A DNA stretch of 52,788 bases from Streptomyces filipinensis (GTDB lineage Bacteria > Actinomycetota > Actinomycetes > Streptomycetales > Streptomycetaceae). Numbering within the stretch: position 1 is the stretch's first letter; each line of letters starts with the position of its first letter. Below, in pieces: positions 38,258-46,282 of the stretch. The translations under genes and the position numbers were made by a program. The stretch spans positions 122,229 through 175,016 of the forward strand of contig NZ_BMTD01000018.1 of the NCBI RefSeq assembly GCF_014649495.1, written 5' to 3'. Below the pieces are notes generated by a model. That model made no database searches and was not told the DNA's origin. It worked only from the letters and a program-made list of their open reading frames with translations.

Positions 38258-40816
38258 GTGGGGCATGGAGTGCCGGAACTCGTACTGGAAACAAACGGAC
38301 GGACCTGGACGTTGGACCCGTCCAGGCCCTATACCCTCGGACGCGATCCGCAGGGCGACATCGTCTTCGACGACGCCAGGGTCTCCTGGCAGCACGCCAC
38401 GGTCAGCTTCAACGGCCGCAGTTGGGTCATCGAGGACCATGGCAGCACCAACGGCACGTTCGTGCAGGGCCAGCGGATCCAGCAGATGGAGGTCGGGCCG
38501 GGAGCGTCGCTGCACCTCGGCAACGCGACCGACGGACCGCGGCTGAACCTGTCCGGAGCCGCCGTCGGCGAGCAGCAGTCGGCGCCGTACGCCGCGCAGG
38601 GTGCCGGCGCGCCGGGCTGGGCCCAGCCGGCTCCGCAGCAGGCCGCCGCGCAGCCGCAGGCCCCGCAGCAGGCCGTACCGCCGCAGGCCGGCTGGCAACA
38701 GCAGCCGCCCGCGTTCCCGCAGCAGGCGGGGCCCGCCGACCAGTACGCGCAGAAGGCGCCCGGTGGTGGCGCGGGGGCGCCGCCGGTCCACGGCGACCGC
38801 AGTCCGACCACGTTCCACCAGTTCTCGCTCGACCGCGTGATGCGCATCGGCCGTGCCCTGGAGAACGACCTGGTCGTCTCCGACCTGCAGGTCTCCCGGA
38901 ACCACGCCGAGTTCCACGCCACGCCCGACGGTCGTCTGGAGATCCGAGACCTCGGTTCGCACAACGGCACCTACGTCAACGGCCAGCCGATCCCCAAGGG
39001 CGGCTCGGTACAGCTCGGCCCGGCCGACATCGTCGGCGTCGGCCACTCCACCTTCCGGATCGTCGGCGACCGCCTCGAGGAGTTCGTCGACACCGGTGAG
39101 GTCTCCTTCTCCGCGCGCCATCTGACCGTCACGGTCGACGGCGGCAAGCAGATCCTGAGGGACGTCTCCTTCGGTGTCCCGGAGAAGTCGCTGATCGCGG
39201 TCATCGGCCCGTCCGGTTCCGGCAAGTCGACCCTGCTGAAGGCGCTCACCGGCTACCGGCCCGCCAACCAGGGCGAGGTGCTGTACGACAACCGGAACCT
39301 GTACAAGCAGTTCGCCGAGCTGCGCCAGCGCATCGGTCTGGTCCCGCAGGACGACATCCTGCACAAGGAGCTGACCGTCAAGAAGGCCCTGAAGTACGCG
39401 GCCAAGCTGCGCTTCCCGGCGGACACCACCGGGGCCGAGCGCGACGCCCGCATCGACGAGGTGCTGCGCGAACTCAAGCTCGACATCCACAAGGACAAGA
39501 AGGTCACCTCCCTGTCCGGCGGTCAGCGCAAGCGTGTCTCGGTGGCCCTGGAGCTGCTCACCAAGCCGTCGCTGATCTTCCTGGACGAGCCGACCTCGGG
39601 CCTCGACCCGGGCATGGACCGCGATGTGATGCAGCTGCTGCGCGGCCTCGCCGACGACGGCCGCACGGTGCTGGTGGTCACCCACTCGGTGGCCGAGCTG
39701 GCGCTGTGCGACAAGCTGCTGGTGATGGCGCCGGGCGGGGCGGTCGCCTACTTCGGCCCGCCGGAGGAGGCGCTGAACTTCTTCGGCTACGACAGCTGGG
39801 CCGATGTCTTCTCCGCCTTCGAGAACTACCGCGACTACGACTGGGCGGGCCGCTGGAAGGGCTCGCAGCACTACCAGCTGTACGCCGCGGACGTCGACTC
39901 GGTCGCCCCGCAGGCCGTCCAGATGCCGCCGATGCAGGCGATCAGGCCGCCCAAGCCGCAGGGCTGGTTCTCCCAGTTCGTCACCCTGGTGCGGCGCTAT
40001 GCGTCGGTCATCGTCTCCGACCGCGGCTTCCTGGCCCTGATGGTGGTGCTGCCGGCCGTCCTCGGCTCCGTCAGCCTGCTCATCCGCCCCGACCACGGGC
40101 TGCTGCCCAACGGTGCCAATCCGCAGACCGGGCAGATCGTGCCCAACGGCACGGCCACCACCGTGCTGCTGATCCTCGCCGTCGGCGCCTGCTTCGCCGG
40201 TGCCGCCAACTCCGTCCGCGAGCTGATCAAGGAACGGGTGATCTACGAGCGGGAGCGCGCGACCGGCCTGTCCCGGTCGGCGTACCTGATGTCGAAGGTG
40301 TTCGTGCTCGGCGTGATCACCGTCCTGCAGGGACTGCTGGTCGGTGTCATCGGCTTCGCCAAGCGTGACATCCCGGACCAGGGCCTCATCCTCGGCAACG
40401 CCACGCTGCTGGAACTGTGCCTGCCGATCATGGCGCTCGGCTTCACCGCGATGATGTTCGGCCTGATCATCTCCTCGCTGGTGAAGACCGCCGAGAAGAC
40501 CATGCCGCTGCTGGTCATGTTCGCGATCATCCAGGTCGTCTTCACCGGCTGCCTGTTCGCCCTGCACGGCACGGTCGGTGTCAACGAGTTCTCGTACCTG
40601 ATGCCGTCCCGCTGGGCGGTCGCCGCGGCCGGCGCCACGCTGGACTTCAACCGGATCAGCCCGCCGGAGACCGCCGGCGACAACGACCCGCTGTGGAACC
40701 ACGCGGTGGGCGCCTGGACCGCGGACATGGTCGCGCTGATCGTGCTCGGCGTGGTCTGCGGCTTCTTCGTGGCCCGCTTCCTGCGCCGCCACGAGCCGGA
40801 GGTCATGCGCAAGTAG
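38258..40816 (+). CDS. FHA-FHA-ABC transporter fusion (Rv1747-like, ABCG type)
   Basis: 852 residues. First FHA domain about 20-95 ('YTLGRDPQGDIVFDD', 'ATVSFNGRSWVIEDHGSTNG'); a Gln/Pro/Ala-rich linker about 105-180; second FHA about 190-270 ('MRIGRALENDLVVSD', 'VSRNHAEF', 'DLGSHNGTYVNG'). ABC domain with Walker A GPSGSGKST (317-325), signature LSGGQRKR (419-426) and 'FLDEPTSGLD'. About six C-terminal membrane helices (from about 595). The order equals mycobacterial Rv1747, whose FHA domains bind phosphothreonine of kinase PknF. So export is probably gated by a Ser/Thr kinase, but none is adjacent here. GTG start with GGGGGA upstream. Confidence 0.9.
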   Translation: MGHGVPELVLETNGRTWTLDPSRPYTLGRDPQGDIVFDDARVSWQHATVSFNGRSWVIEDHGSTNGTFVQGQRIQQMEVGPGASLHLGNATDGPRLNLSGAAVGEQQSAPYAAQGAGAPGWAQPAPQQAAAQPQAPQQAVPPQAGWQQQPPAFPQQAGPADQYAQKAPGGGAGAPPVHGDRSPTTFHQFSLDRVMRIGRALENDLVVSDLQVSRNHAEFHATPDGRLEIRDLGSHNGTYVNGQPIPKGGSVQLGPADIVGVGHSTFRIVGDRLEEFVDTGEVSFSARHLTVTVDGGKQILRDVSFGVPEKSLIAVIGPSGSGKSTLLKALTGYRPANQGEVLYDNRNLYKQFAELRQRIGLVPQDDILHKELTVKKALKYAAKLRFPADTTGAERDARIDEVLRELKLDIHKDKKVTSLSGGQRKRVSVALELLTKPSLIFLDEPTSGLDPGMDRDVMQLLRGLADDGRTVLVVTHSVAELALCDKLLVMAPGGAVAYFGPPEEALNFFGYDSWADVFSAFENYRDYDWAGRWKGSQHYQLYAADVDSVAPQAVQMPPMQAIRPPKPQGWFSQFVTLVRRYASVIVSDRGFLALMVVLPAVLGSVSLLIRPDHGLLPNGANPQTGQIVPNGTATTVLLILAVGACFAGAANSVRELIKERVIYERERATGLSRSAYLMSKVFVLGVITVLQGLLVGVIGFAKRDIPDQGLILGNATLLELCLPIMALGFTAMMFGLIISSLVKTAEKTMPLLVMFAIIQVVFTGCLFALHGTVGVNEFSYLMPSRWAVAAAGATLDFNRISPPETAGDNDPLWNHAVGAWTADMVALIVLGVVCGFFVARFLRRHEPEVMRK

Positions 40817-40832
40817 CGGCGCCCGCACCACG

Positions 40833-40870
40833 CGAAGGGCGGCACCCCGCATCGGGGGTGCCGCCCTTCG
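40833..40870. terminator. 16-bp terminator between FHA-ABC and transglycosylase genes
   Basis: CGAAGGGCGGCACCCC (40833-40848) pairs perfectly with GGGGTGCCGCCCTTCG (40855-40870). It serves convergent genes. Confidence 0.85.
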
Positions 40871-40902
40871 GCGTCATGTCGCAGAGGTCCCGCGCCAGGG
40901 CC

Positions 40903-41649
40903 TCAGTACGCGCTGTTGACGTTGTCGATCGAGCCGTACCGGTGGGCCGCGTAGTTGGCGGCGGCGGTGATGTTGGCGACCGGGTCGTAGATGTTCGAGG
41001 ACGTGCCGGGCACGTGGAAGGTGTTGAAGGTGGGCTGGATCACCTGCAGCAGCCCCTTGGAGGGGATGCCGTTGATGGCGTTGATGTCCCAGTTGTTGAT
41101 CGCCATCGGGTTGCCCGAGGACTCACGCATGATGTTGCGGTGCAGGCCGCTGTAGGAGCCCGGGATGTTGTGCTGCTTCATGATGTCCAGCGCCTGCCGG
41201 ATCCAGCCGTCGAGGTTGTTCGCGTAGGTCTTCGCGGCCACCGGCTGCATGGCGATGCGCTGCGCGGAGCGGCTCGCGGCCGCCTTGGCGGCACGGTCCT
41301 GCGCGGCCTTCTTCACGGCGGCGTCGAGGGCGGCCTTCTTCGCCGCGGCCTCGGCGCGCTGCTTGGCGGCGGCCTCGTCGGCGGCCTTCTTCTGCGCGGC
41401 GAACGTGTCGAGCTTGACCGTCTCGGTGGCGAGCTGGTCGGTGACCGTGCCCTTGACGTTCTTCAGCGTGGTGTGGGCGGCGACCTGGGCGGTCGTCGCC
41501 GGGGCGCCGGTGGTGACGGTGTCCGCGTGGCCGGGGACGGCCGAGAGCGCGATGGCGGCGGTGCCGAGAGCGGCGACACCGGCGACGGCGATCTTGTGCT
41601 GCTTGGTCAGGGCGCGACTATAAGCACGGTTGAGGATGTTCTTGGGCAT
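40903..41649 (-). CDS. secreted lytic transglycosylase (SLT domain) with Ala/Lys helical linker
   Basis: 248 residues. A signal peptide ('IAVAGVAALGTAAIALSAVP', cut near GHA-D) is followed by a long Ala/Lys-rich helix (about 75-135) and a C-terminal SLT-like domain. The catalytic glutamate is in 'LHRNIMRESSGNP'; 'GIPSKGLLQVIQPTFNTFHV' and 'NITAAANYAAHRYGS' are typical of the fold. It should cleave peptidoglycan outside the membrane. The start ATG 41649 has GAGG 11 nt upstream. The 298-bp upstream region is rich in hairpins. It has the size and layout of cell-wall hydrolases used in germination and growth. Confidence 0.88.
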   Translation of the reverse strand: MPKNILNRAYSRALTKQHKIAVAGVAALGTAAIALSAVPGHADTVTTGAPATTAQVAAHTTLKNVKGTVTDQLATETVKLDTFAAQKKAADEAAAKQRAEAAAKKAALDAAVKKAAQDRAAKAAASRSAQRIAMQPVAAKTYANNLDGWIRQALDIMKQHNIPGSYSGLHRNIMRESSGNPMAINNWDINAINGIPSKGLLQVIQPTFNTFHVPGTSSNIYDPVANITAAANYAAHRYGSIDNVNSAY

Positions 41650-41722
41650 GGCTGATGGACCTCTTCGATAGCGCGGAGGTCGCTCCTGCGTCCGCCGGGG
41701 GAATCGGCTCCTCCCACACGAA

Positions 41723-41746
41723 CGCCGCGGGCTGGTAGCCGCGGCG
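41723..41746 (-). promoter_or_regulatory. hairpin in the leader of the transglycosylase gene
   Basis: CGCCGCGG-gctggtag-CCGCGGCG, 8 bp perfect, 74 bp before the start codon on the minus strand. Cell-wall hydrolase genes in Streptomyces often carry c-di-AMP (ydaO) riboswitches, but I could not match that consensus here. Confidence 0.35.
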
Positions 41747-41835
41747 CTGAGCGACGGAAGCAATTCTTAGCGGGCGCAAAATGCCCAGGCAAAGGTGTGA
41801 CGTACGATGCCCGATAGTGGATCAGGGAAGGGCAA

Positions 41836-41865
41836 AACGGGACAGATTGGACCGTCTGTCCCGTT
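41836..41865 (-). terminator. intrinsic terminator for the QueA-like operon
   Basis: On the minus strand AACGGGACAGA (41865-41855) pairs with TCTGTCCCGTT (41846-41836) over 8 nt, and the stem runs into TTTT. This is a classical Rho-independent form, unusual in this GC-rich window. It starts 83 nt after the QueA-like stop. Confidence 0.8.
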
Positions 41866-41947
41866 CACCCCGCGACGTTTATCTCCTATGTCCGTTCGTA
41901 CGTGATGTGGGCCCTATGCGCGGGCTCACATCGGAGACGTAACAGTC

Positions 41948-43066
41948 TCACCATGGGTTGCCGTCGCAACGCACTGCGTGAGCACTCTCGTCCGGGAGGA
42001 TGAGATGGACGTCGCCGAACTCGTGCCACAGGTAGCGCCCCCGCAGCGCCTCGTCGTAGGCACGGCCGACCGCCGCCCGCCCCGCGACCGCCTCCAGCAT
42101 CAGCAGATGGGAGGCCTCCGGCTCGTGCAGTCCGGTCAGCAGCCCGTCCACCACCCGCACCCCGCGCTCCGGCGTCACCACCAGGTCCGTCCACCCCCCG
42201 GCCGCCCGCACCACCCCGTCCGGCCCGGCCGCCGACTCCACCGCCCGTACGGCCGTCGTACCGACCGCGATCACTCTTCCCTCGGCCGCTTTCGCGGCGT
42301 TGATCAGCCGTGCCGACGCCGCCGGCACCGCGAACCGCTCCGGGTACGGCGGCTCGTGCGCCTCCGCCGACGCCACCCCCGTGTGCAGCGTGACCGGCGC
42401 GAACTGCACACCCCGGCTCACCAGCTCCGCCACCAGGCGCGCGGTGAACGGCCGAGCCGCACTCGGCATCTCCGCACTGCCCGACCCGTCCGGCGCCGGC
42501 AGCGCGAACACCGTCTGGTACGCCGACAGCGGCTGGTCCCGCTCCGTATAGGAGTAGCGAATGGGCCGCCCCCAGGCCCGCAGCATGCCAAGGACGTCCC
42601 CGGCCGGCCGGGCCCACCACAGCCGCTCCCCGCCCGGGCTCAGCGGCTCCTCCAGCACCAGCCGCCCCGCCCCTGGCAGCTCCACCTCCGTACCCGCACG
42701 CGTACCCGCACGCGCGCGGGTGGTGCCCTGCCCGTCCGGCTCCCGCACCTCCACCGCCCATCGGCCGTCGTCCCCGCCTGTGGAGAAATGCACCACCACC
42801 CGCGCGTGCCCGATCCGCCCGTCCACCGCCGCCGCGAGCGTCGGCGAGGTGTTCACCACCAGCAGGTCCCCGGCCCGCAGCAGCAGCGGCAGCTCCCGGA
42901 AGGCGTGATGCGTCACCTGCGCCCCACGCGACACCAGCAGCCGTACGGCGTCCCGGTCCAGCCCCGGACCGCGCTGCTCGACGGGCACACGCGCGGACAG
43001 CCCCTCCGGTGGCCCTGCCGGCTCCCGGCTCCGCCCGGGCGGGGTCACCCCCGTCCGGGCCCTCAC
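41948..43066 (-). CDS. QueA-like S-adenosylmethionine:tRNA ribosyltransferase-isomerase family protein
   Basis: 372 residues. QueA-family segments: 'LLRAGDLLVVNTSPTLAAAV', 'RPIRYSYTERDQPLSAYQTV', 'VTLHTGVASAEAHEPPYPER', 'GRVIAVGTTAVRAVES' and 'GLLTGLHEPEASHLLML'. QueA transfers the ribosyl unit of SAM to preQ1 in tRNA during queuosine synthesis. The N-terminal consensus with RD-x2-RL is altered ('LDRDAVRLLVSRG'), and no other queuosine gene (tgt, queC-F) is nearby. The GTG start overlaps the SDR stop (GTGA). It may have a function other than queuosine. Confidence 0.82.
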   Translation of the reverse strand: MRARTGVTPPGRSREPAGPPEGLSARVPVEQRGPGLDRDAVRLLVSRGAQVTHHAFRELPLLLRAGDLLVVNTSPTLAAAVDGRIGHARVVVHFSTGGDDGRWAVEVREPDGQGTTRARAGTRAGTEVELPGAGRLVLEEPLSPGGERLWWARPAGDVLGMLRAWGRPIRYSYTERDQPLSAYQTVFALPAPDGSGSAEMPSAARPFTARLVAELVSRGVQFAPVTLHTGVASAEAHEPPYPERFAVPAASARLINAAKAAEGRVIAVGTTAVRAVESAAGPDGVVRAAGGWTDLVVTPERGVRVVDGLLTGLHEPEASHLLMLEAVAGRAAVGRAYDEALRGRYLWHEFGDVHLILPDESAHAVRCDGNPW

Positions 43067-43758
43067 CGCTGCTCCAGCAACGCCGGCGCCGCGTACCGCC
43101 CACTGGCCGGCCGCTCGTCCAGCAACCGCAGGAACGCCGGCGCGACCGCGGCGGGCTCCGGACGCGGATCCGTGTCGTCGGGTACGGCCGCCGCGTACAG
43201 GTCCGTCGCCATGTCCCCGGGATCCACCGCCCACACCCGCAGGCCCGGCTCCTCCACGCCCAGCACCGCCGCGAGCTGGTCCAGGGCCGCCTTCGAGGCG
43301 CCGTAGCCGCCCCATGTCCCGTACGCCTCGGCCGCCGCGTCCGAGCTCACCGCGACCACCGCCCCCGCCGGTGACCGGCGCAGCAGCGGCAACGCCTCAC
43401 GGACCAGGCCCAGCGCGGCCACCACGTTCACCTCCAGCGCCCGCCGCAACCCCTCCAGGGGCAGCTCGGCCAGCCGCACCAGCGGCTCGGCGCCCAGCGC
43501 GCTCGCGTTGCTCACCAGCAGATCGACGCCGCCCAGCCGGCGCGCGGCCGCCACCAGCGCGGCCCGGTGCCCGGCGTCCGTCACATCCCCCGGCAGTGCC
43601 TCCACGCGCGTGCCGTGCCCGGACGCGCTCTCCGCCGCCTCCTTGAGGGCTTCGGCCCCCCGGGCGTCCAGCACCAGATCCCAGCCCCGCACGGCCAGCG
43701 CCTCGGCGAGCGCCCGCCCCAGCCCCTTGGAGGCCCCCGTGATGATCGCTACCGGCAT
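43063..43758 (-). CDS. SDR-family oxidoreductase
   Basis: 231 residues. 'VAIITGASKGLGRALAEALA' (Rossmann), 'DLLVSNASALGAE', Ser in 'VVAVSSDAAAEAYGTWGG' and an intact Tyr-x3-Lys in 'GGYGASKAALDQL'. The 'TGASKGLG' loop with Ser/Lys suggests NADPH. It is translationally coupled to the QueA-like gene downstream, an arrangement I recall from other Streptomyces; no shared pathway is obvious. The upstream 228-bp gap is divergent with the sensor kinase. Confidence 0.86.
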   Translation of the reverse strand: MPVAIITGASKGLGRALAEALAVRGWDLVLDARGAEALKEAAESASGHGTRVEALPGDVTDAGHRAALVAAARRLGGVDLLVSNASALGAEPLVRLAELPLEGLRRALEVNVVAALGLVREALPLLRRSPAGAVVAVSSDAAAEAYGTWGGYGASKAALDQLAAVLGVEEPGLRVWAVDPGDMATDLYAAAVPDDTDPRPEPAAVAPAFLRLLDERPASGRYAAPALLEQR

Positions 43759-43986
43759 GCCTACCGTCCCCTCGTCGCCGACCGCCCCCAGCGGGCGGTG
43801 ACGCCACCGTAGGAACGGCACCGCCCCCGCCGCCTCGGACGCGAGCCGCACATCCGAGGAGCCCTTCGGCGTACACCGCACGGCCGGGGCCCCGGGACCC
43901 GGGCCCGCGGCCCTAGGTCCAGCGGACCAGGCCGGACCGCCACCGGTCCGATCCGCGCTGTCACACCCCGCCGGTACCGTGAGGAC

Positions 43987-45165
43987 ATGAGTCAAGGCCC
44001 CCGGTCCGGCCTCGCCGCGGTCAGTGCCGCGCTGCTGGCCATGAGCAGGCATCTGGAGGTGCGCGACGTCCTCAAGACGATCGTCGCCTCCGCCCGCGAC
44101 CTCCTCGACGCGCAGTACGCCGCCCTGGGCGTCCCCGACGACCACGGCGGCTTCGCCCAGTTCGTCGTCGACGGCGTCAGCGACGCCCAGTGGAAGGCCA
44201 TCGGGCCACTGCCCCGCCAGCACGGCGTCCTCGCCGCGATGCTGCACGAGGCGAAGGCCGAGCGCCTCGCCGACGTGCGCAAGGACCCCCGCTTCGAGGG
44301 CTGGCCTGACGCGCACCCGGACCTGGTCGACTTCCTCGGCCTGCCCATCCGCGACGGCGACGAGGTCATCGGAGCCCTCTTCCTGGCCAACAAGCTGCGC
44401 CCCGATGGGGGACACCGCCCAGACGCCCCGTGCCCCCGGCAGGACGGCAGCTGCGGTTTCACCGAAGAGGACCAGGAACTGCTCGCCATCCTCGCCCAGC
44501 ACGCCGCCATCGCCCTCACCAACGCCCGCCTGTACGAGCGCAGCCGCGAGCTGACCATCGCCGAGGAACGCTCCCGCCTCGCCCACGAACTGCACGACGC
44601 GGTCAGCCAGAAGCTCTTCTCGCTGCGCCTGACCGCCCAGGCCGCGACGGCCCTCGTCGACCGCGACCCCGCCCGGGCCAAGGGCGAGCTGCACCAGGTC
44701 GCCGCGCTCGCCGCCGAGGCGGCCGACGAACTGCGCGCCGCCGTCGTCGAGCTGCGCCCCGCCGCCCTGGACGAGGACGGCCTGATCGCCACCCTGCGCA
44801 CCCAGACCCAGGTCCTCGACCGCGCCCACACCGCGCGCGTGACCTTCACCAGCAACGGCTTCCGCGCCCTGCCGGCCGTCCAGGAGGAGGCCCTGCTCAG
44901 GGTCGCCCAGGAGGCCCTGCACAACGCCCTGCGCCACTCCGGCGCCGAACACGTCGACGTGAGCGTGGAACGGCGCGGCTGCGGAGCCGTGCTGCGCGTC
45001 ACCGACGACGGCGACGGCTTCGACCCCAAGGCGGTCCGCCGCGCCGGACGCCACCTGGGTCTGGTCTCCATGCGGGACCGGGCGAGCGGGGCGGGCGGCG
45101 CGCTGAGCGTGGAGTCGGCGCCCGGCAAGGGCACCACGATCGAGATGGAGGTCCCCGGTGGCTGA
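43987..45165 (+). CDS. GAF-domain two-component sensor histidine kinase (NarL-type, HisKA_3)
   Basis: 392 residues, no membrane segment. A GAF sensor domain covers about 20-180 ('MSRHLEVRDVLKTIVASARD' to 'FTEEDQELLAILAQHAAIAL'). The dimerisation helix has 'RSRLAHELHDAVSQKLFSLR', with His203 as the likely phosphosite. The ATPase part has 'RVAQEALHNALRHS' (N box) and 'TDDGDGFDPK' (G box). It is a soluble sensor of an intracellular signal, of the DevS-like class; a stretch with 'DAPCPRQDGSC' in the GAF domain offers two cysteines. The partner regulator gene overlaps by 8 nt. Confidence 0.92.
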   Translation: MSQGPRSGLAAVSAALLAMSRHLEVRDVLKTIVASARDLLDAQYAALGVPDDHGGFAQFVVDGVSDAQWKAIGPLPRQHGVLAAMLHEAKAERLADVRKDPRFEGWPDAHPDLVDFLGLPIRDGDEVIGALFLANKLRPDGGHRPDAPCPRQDGSCGFTEEDQELLAILAQHAAIALTNARLYERSRELTIAEERSRLAHELHDAVSQKLFSLRLTAQAATALVDRDPARAKGELHQVAALAAEAADELRAAVVELRPAALDEDGLIATLRTQTQVLDRAHTARVTFTSNGFRALPAVQEEALLRVAQEALHNALRHSGAEHVDVSVERRGCGAVLRVTDDGDGFDPKAVRRAGRHLGLVSMRDRASGAGGALSVESAPGKGTTIEMEVPGG

Positions 45166-45799
45166 CGCAATCAAGGTGCTGCTCGTCGACGACCACCAGG
45201 TCGTCCGCCGGGGCCTGCGCACCTTCCTGGAGGTGCAGGACGACATCGAGGTCGTCGGGGAGGCCGCCGAAGGCGCCGAGGGCGTCGCCCGCGCCGAGGA
45301 ACTACGGCCCGACGTCGTCCTCATGGACGTCAAGATGCCGGGCATGGACGGCATCGACGCCCTGCGCAGGCTCCGTGAACTCGACAACCCCGCGCGCGTG
45401 CTGATCGTCACCAGCTTCACCGAGCAGCGCACGGTCGTCCCGGCGCTGCGCGCGGGCGCCGCCGGATACGTCTACAAGGACGTGGACCCCGACGCCCTCG
45501 CCGGCGCCATCCGTTCCGTGCACGCCGGGCACATCCTGCTGCAGCCGGAGGTCGCCGGTGTCCTGCTCTCCCAGGAGGAGACCAACTCCGGCCAGGGGAG
45601 AGGGAGTTCACTCACCGAGCGGGAGCGCGAGGTGCTCGGTCTGATAGCCGACGGCCGTTCCAACCGGGAGATCGCCCGCGCTCTGGTGCTGTCCGAGAAG
45701 ACCGTCAAGACACATGTCTCCAACATCCTCATGAAACTCGACCTCGCCGACCGCACGCAGGCCGCCCTGTGGGCCGTTCGCCATGGCGTGACCGGCTGA
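45158..45799 (+). CDS. NarL/FixJ (LuxR-type) response regulator
   Basis: 213 residues. Receiver domain: 'KVLLVDDHQVVRRGLRTFLE', phospho-acceptor Asp57 in 'DVVLMDVKMPGMDG', and Lys in 'GAAGYVYKDV'. The LuxR helix-turn-helix is at about 148-205 ('LTEREREVLGLIADGRSNRE', 'KTVKTHVSNILMKL'). It overlaps the kinase gene and is surely its cognate partner. A direct target is not evident, but the chaplin gene begins 171 bp downstream on the same strand. Confidence 0.94.
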   Translation: MADAIKVLLVDDHQVVRRGLRTFLEVQDDIEVVGEAAEGAEGVARAEELRPDVVLMDVKMPGMDGIDALRRLRELDNPARVLIVTSFTEQRTVVPALRAGAAGYVYKDVDPDALAGAIRSVHAGHILLQPEVAGVLLSQEETNSGQGRGSSLTEREREVLGLIADGRSNREIARALVLSEKTVKTHVSNILMKLDLADRTQAALWAVRHGVTG

Positions 45800-45970
45800 A
45801 ACGCCCTTGCCAAGGCATCACCGAGGGCAACCCGAGGGGTCAGGCTATGGACTGAGATTCATACCGTCGTGGGAATGTCCCCCGGACGGCGCAACCAGCG
45901 GCGATCTCCGCCGTTCTCCAGTGCGTGCCGCGGCGAACCGCCGCGGTGAACGTCTAGGAGGGGTTGGAAA

Positions 45971-46216
45971 GTGAAGAACCTGAAGAAGGCCGCGGCTGTG
46001 ACGATGGTGGCCGGTGGCCTGGTGGCCGCTGGGGCGGGAATGGCCTCCGCCACCACCGGCGCCCACGCCTGCGGCGACGCCCAGGGCTCCCCGGGTGTCA
46101 TCTCGGGCAACGTCATCCAGGCCCCGGTGCACATCCCGGTGAACGCCTCCGGCAACAGCGTGAGCGTGATCGGCGTGCTGAACCCGGCCTTCGGCAACAT
46201 CGCCACCAACAACTGA
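45971..46216 (+). CDS. chpE: short chaplin, ChpE-type
   Basis: 81 residues from a GTG with AGGAGGGG upstream. Signal peptide 'VKNLKKAAAVTMVAGGLVAA' to about MASA. The single chaplin domain is 'GSPGVISGNVIQAPVHIPVN' plus 'SGNSVSVIGVLNPAFGN'. Short chaplins assemble amyloid on aerial hyphae and lower surface tension so hyphae can rise. The gene position after a two-component system and the sequence match S. coelicolor chpE (SCO1800, recalled). Other short chaplins have two cysteines and S. coelicolor ChpE none; this one has a single Cys ('HACGDAQG'). Confidence 0.9.
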   Translation: MKNLKKAAAVTMVAGGLVAAGAGMASATTGAHACGDAQGSPGVISGNVIQAPVHIPVNASGNSVSVIGVLNPAFGNIATNN

Positions 46217-46233
46217 GGTCCGGCCCAGCGACC

Positions 46234-46264
46234 ACAGGCCTCCCGTGTGCACCGGGGGGCCTGT
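46234..46264. terminator. terminator after chpE
   Basis: ACAGGCCTCCC (46234-46244) pairs with GGGGGGCCTGT (46254-46264), 11 bp with one G-U, between convergent genes. Confidence 0.7.
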
Positions 46265-46282
46265 CGGCTTTCCGCCGGCCGC

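Noticed and set aside
41650..41835. c-di-AMP (ydaO) riboswitch before the lytic transglycosylase
   Set aside because: Length and gene type fit, but the conserved GGGTGAAT-like and GAACCC-like parts of the aptamer could not be found by eye, so I kept only the hairpin.
791..45400. frequent CGCGCGTG/CACGCGCG strings throughout the window
   Set aside because: At about 72% GC roughly a dozen copies are expected in 52 kb on two strands, close to what is seen, and most are in codons.
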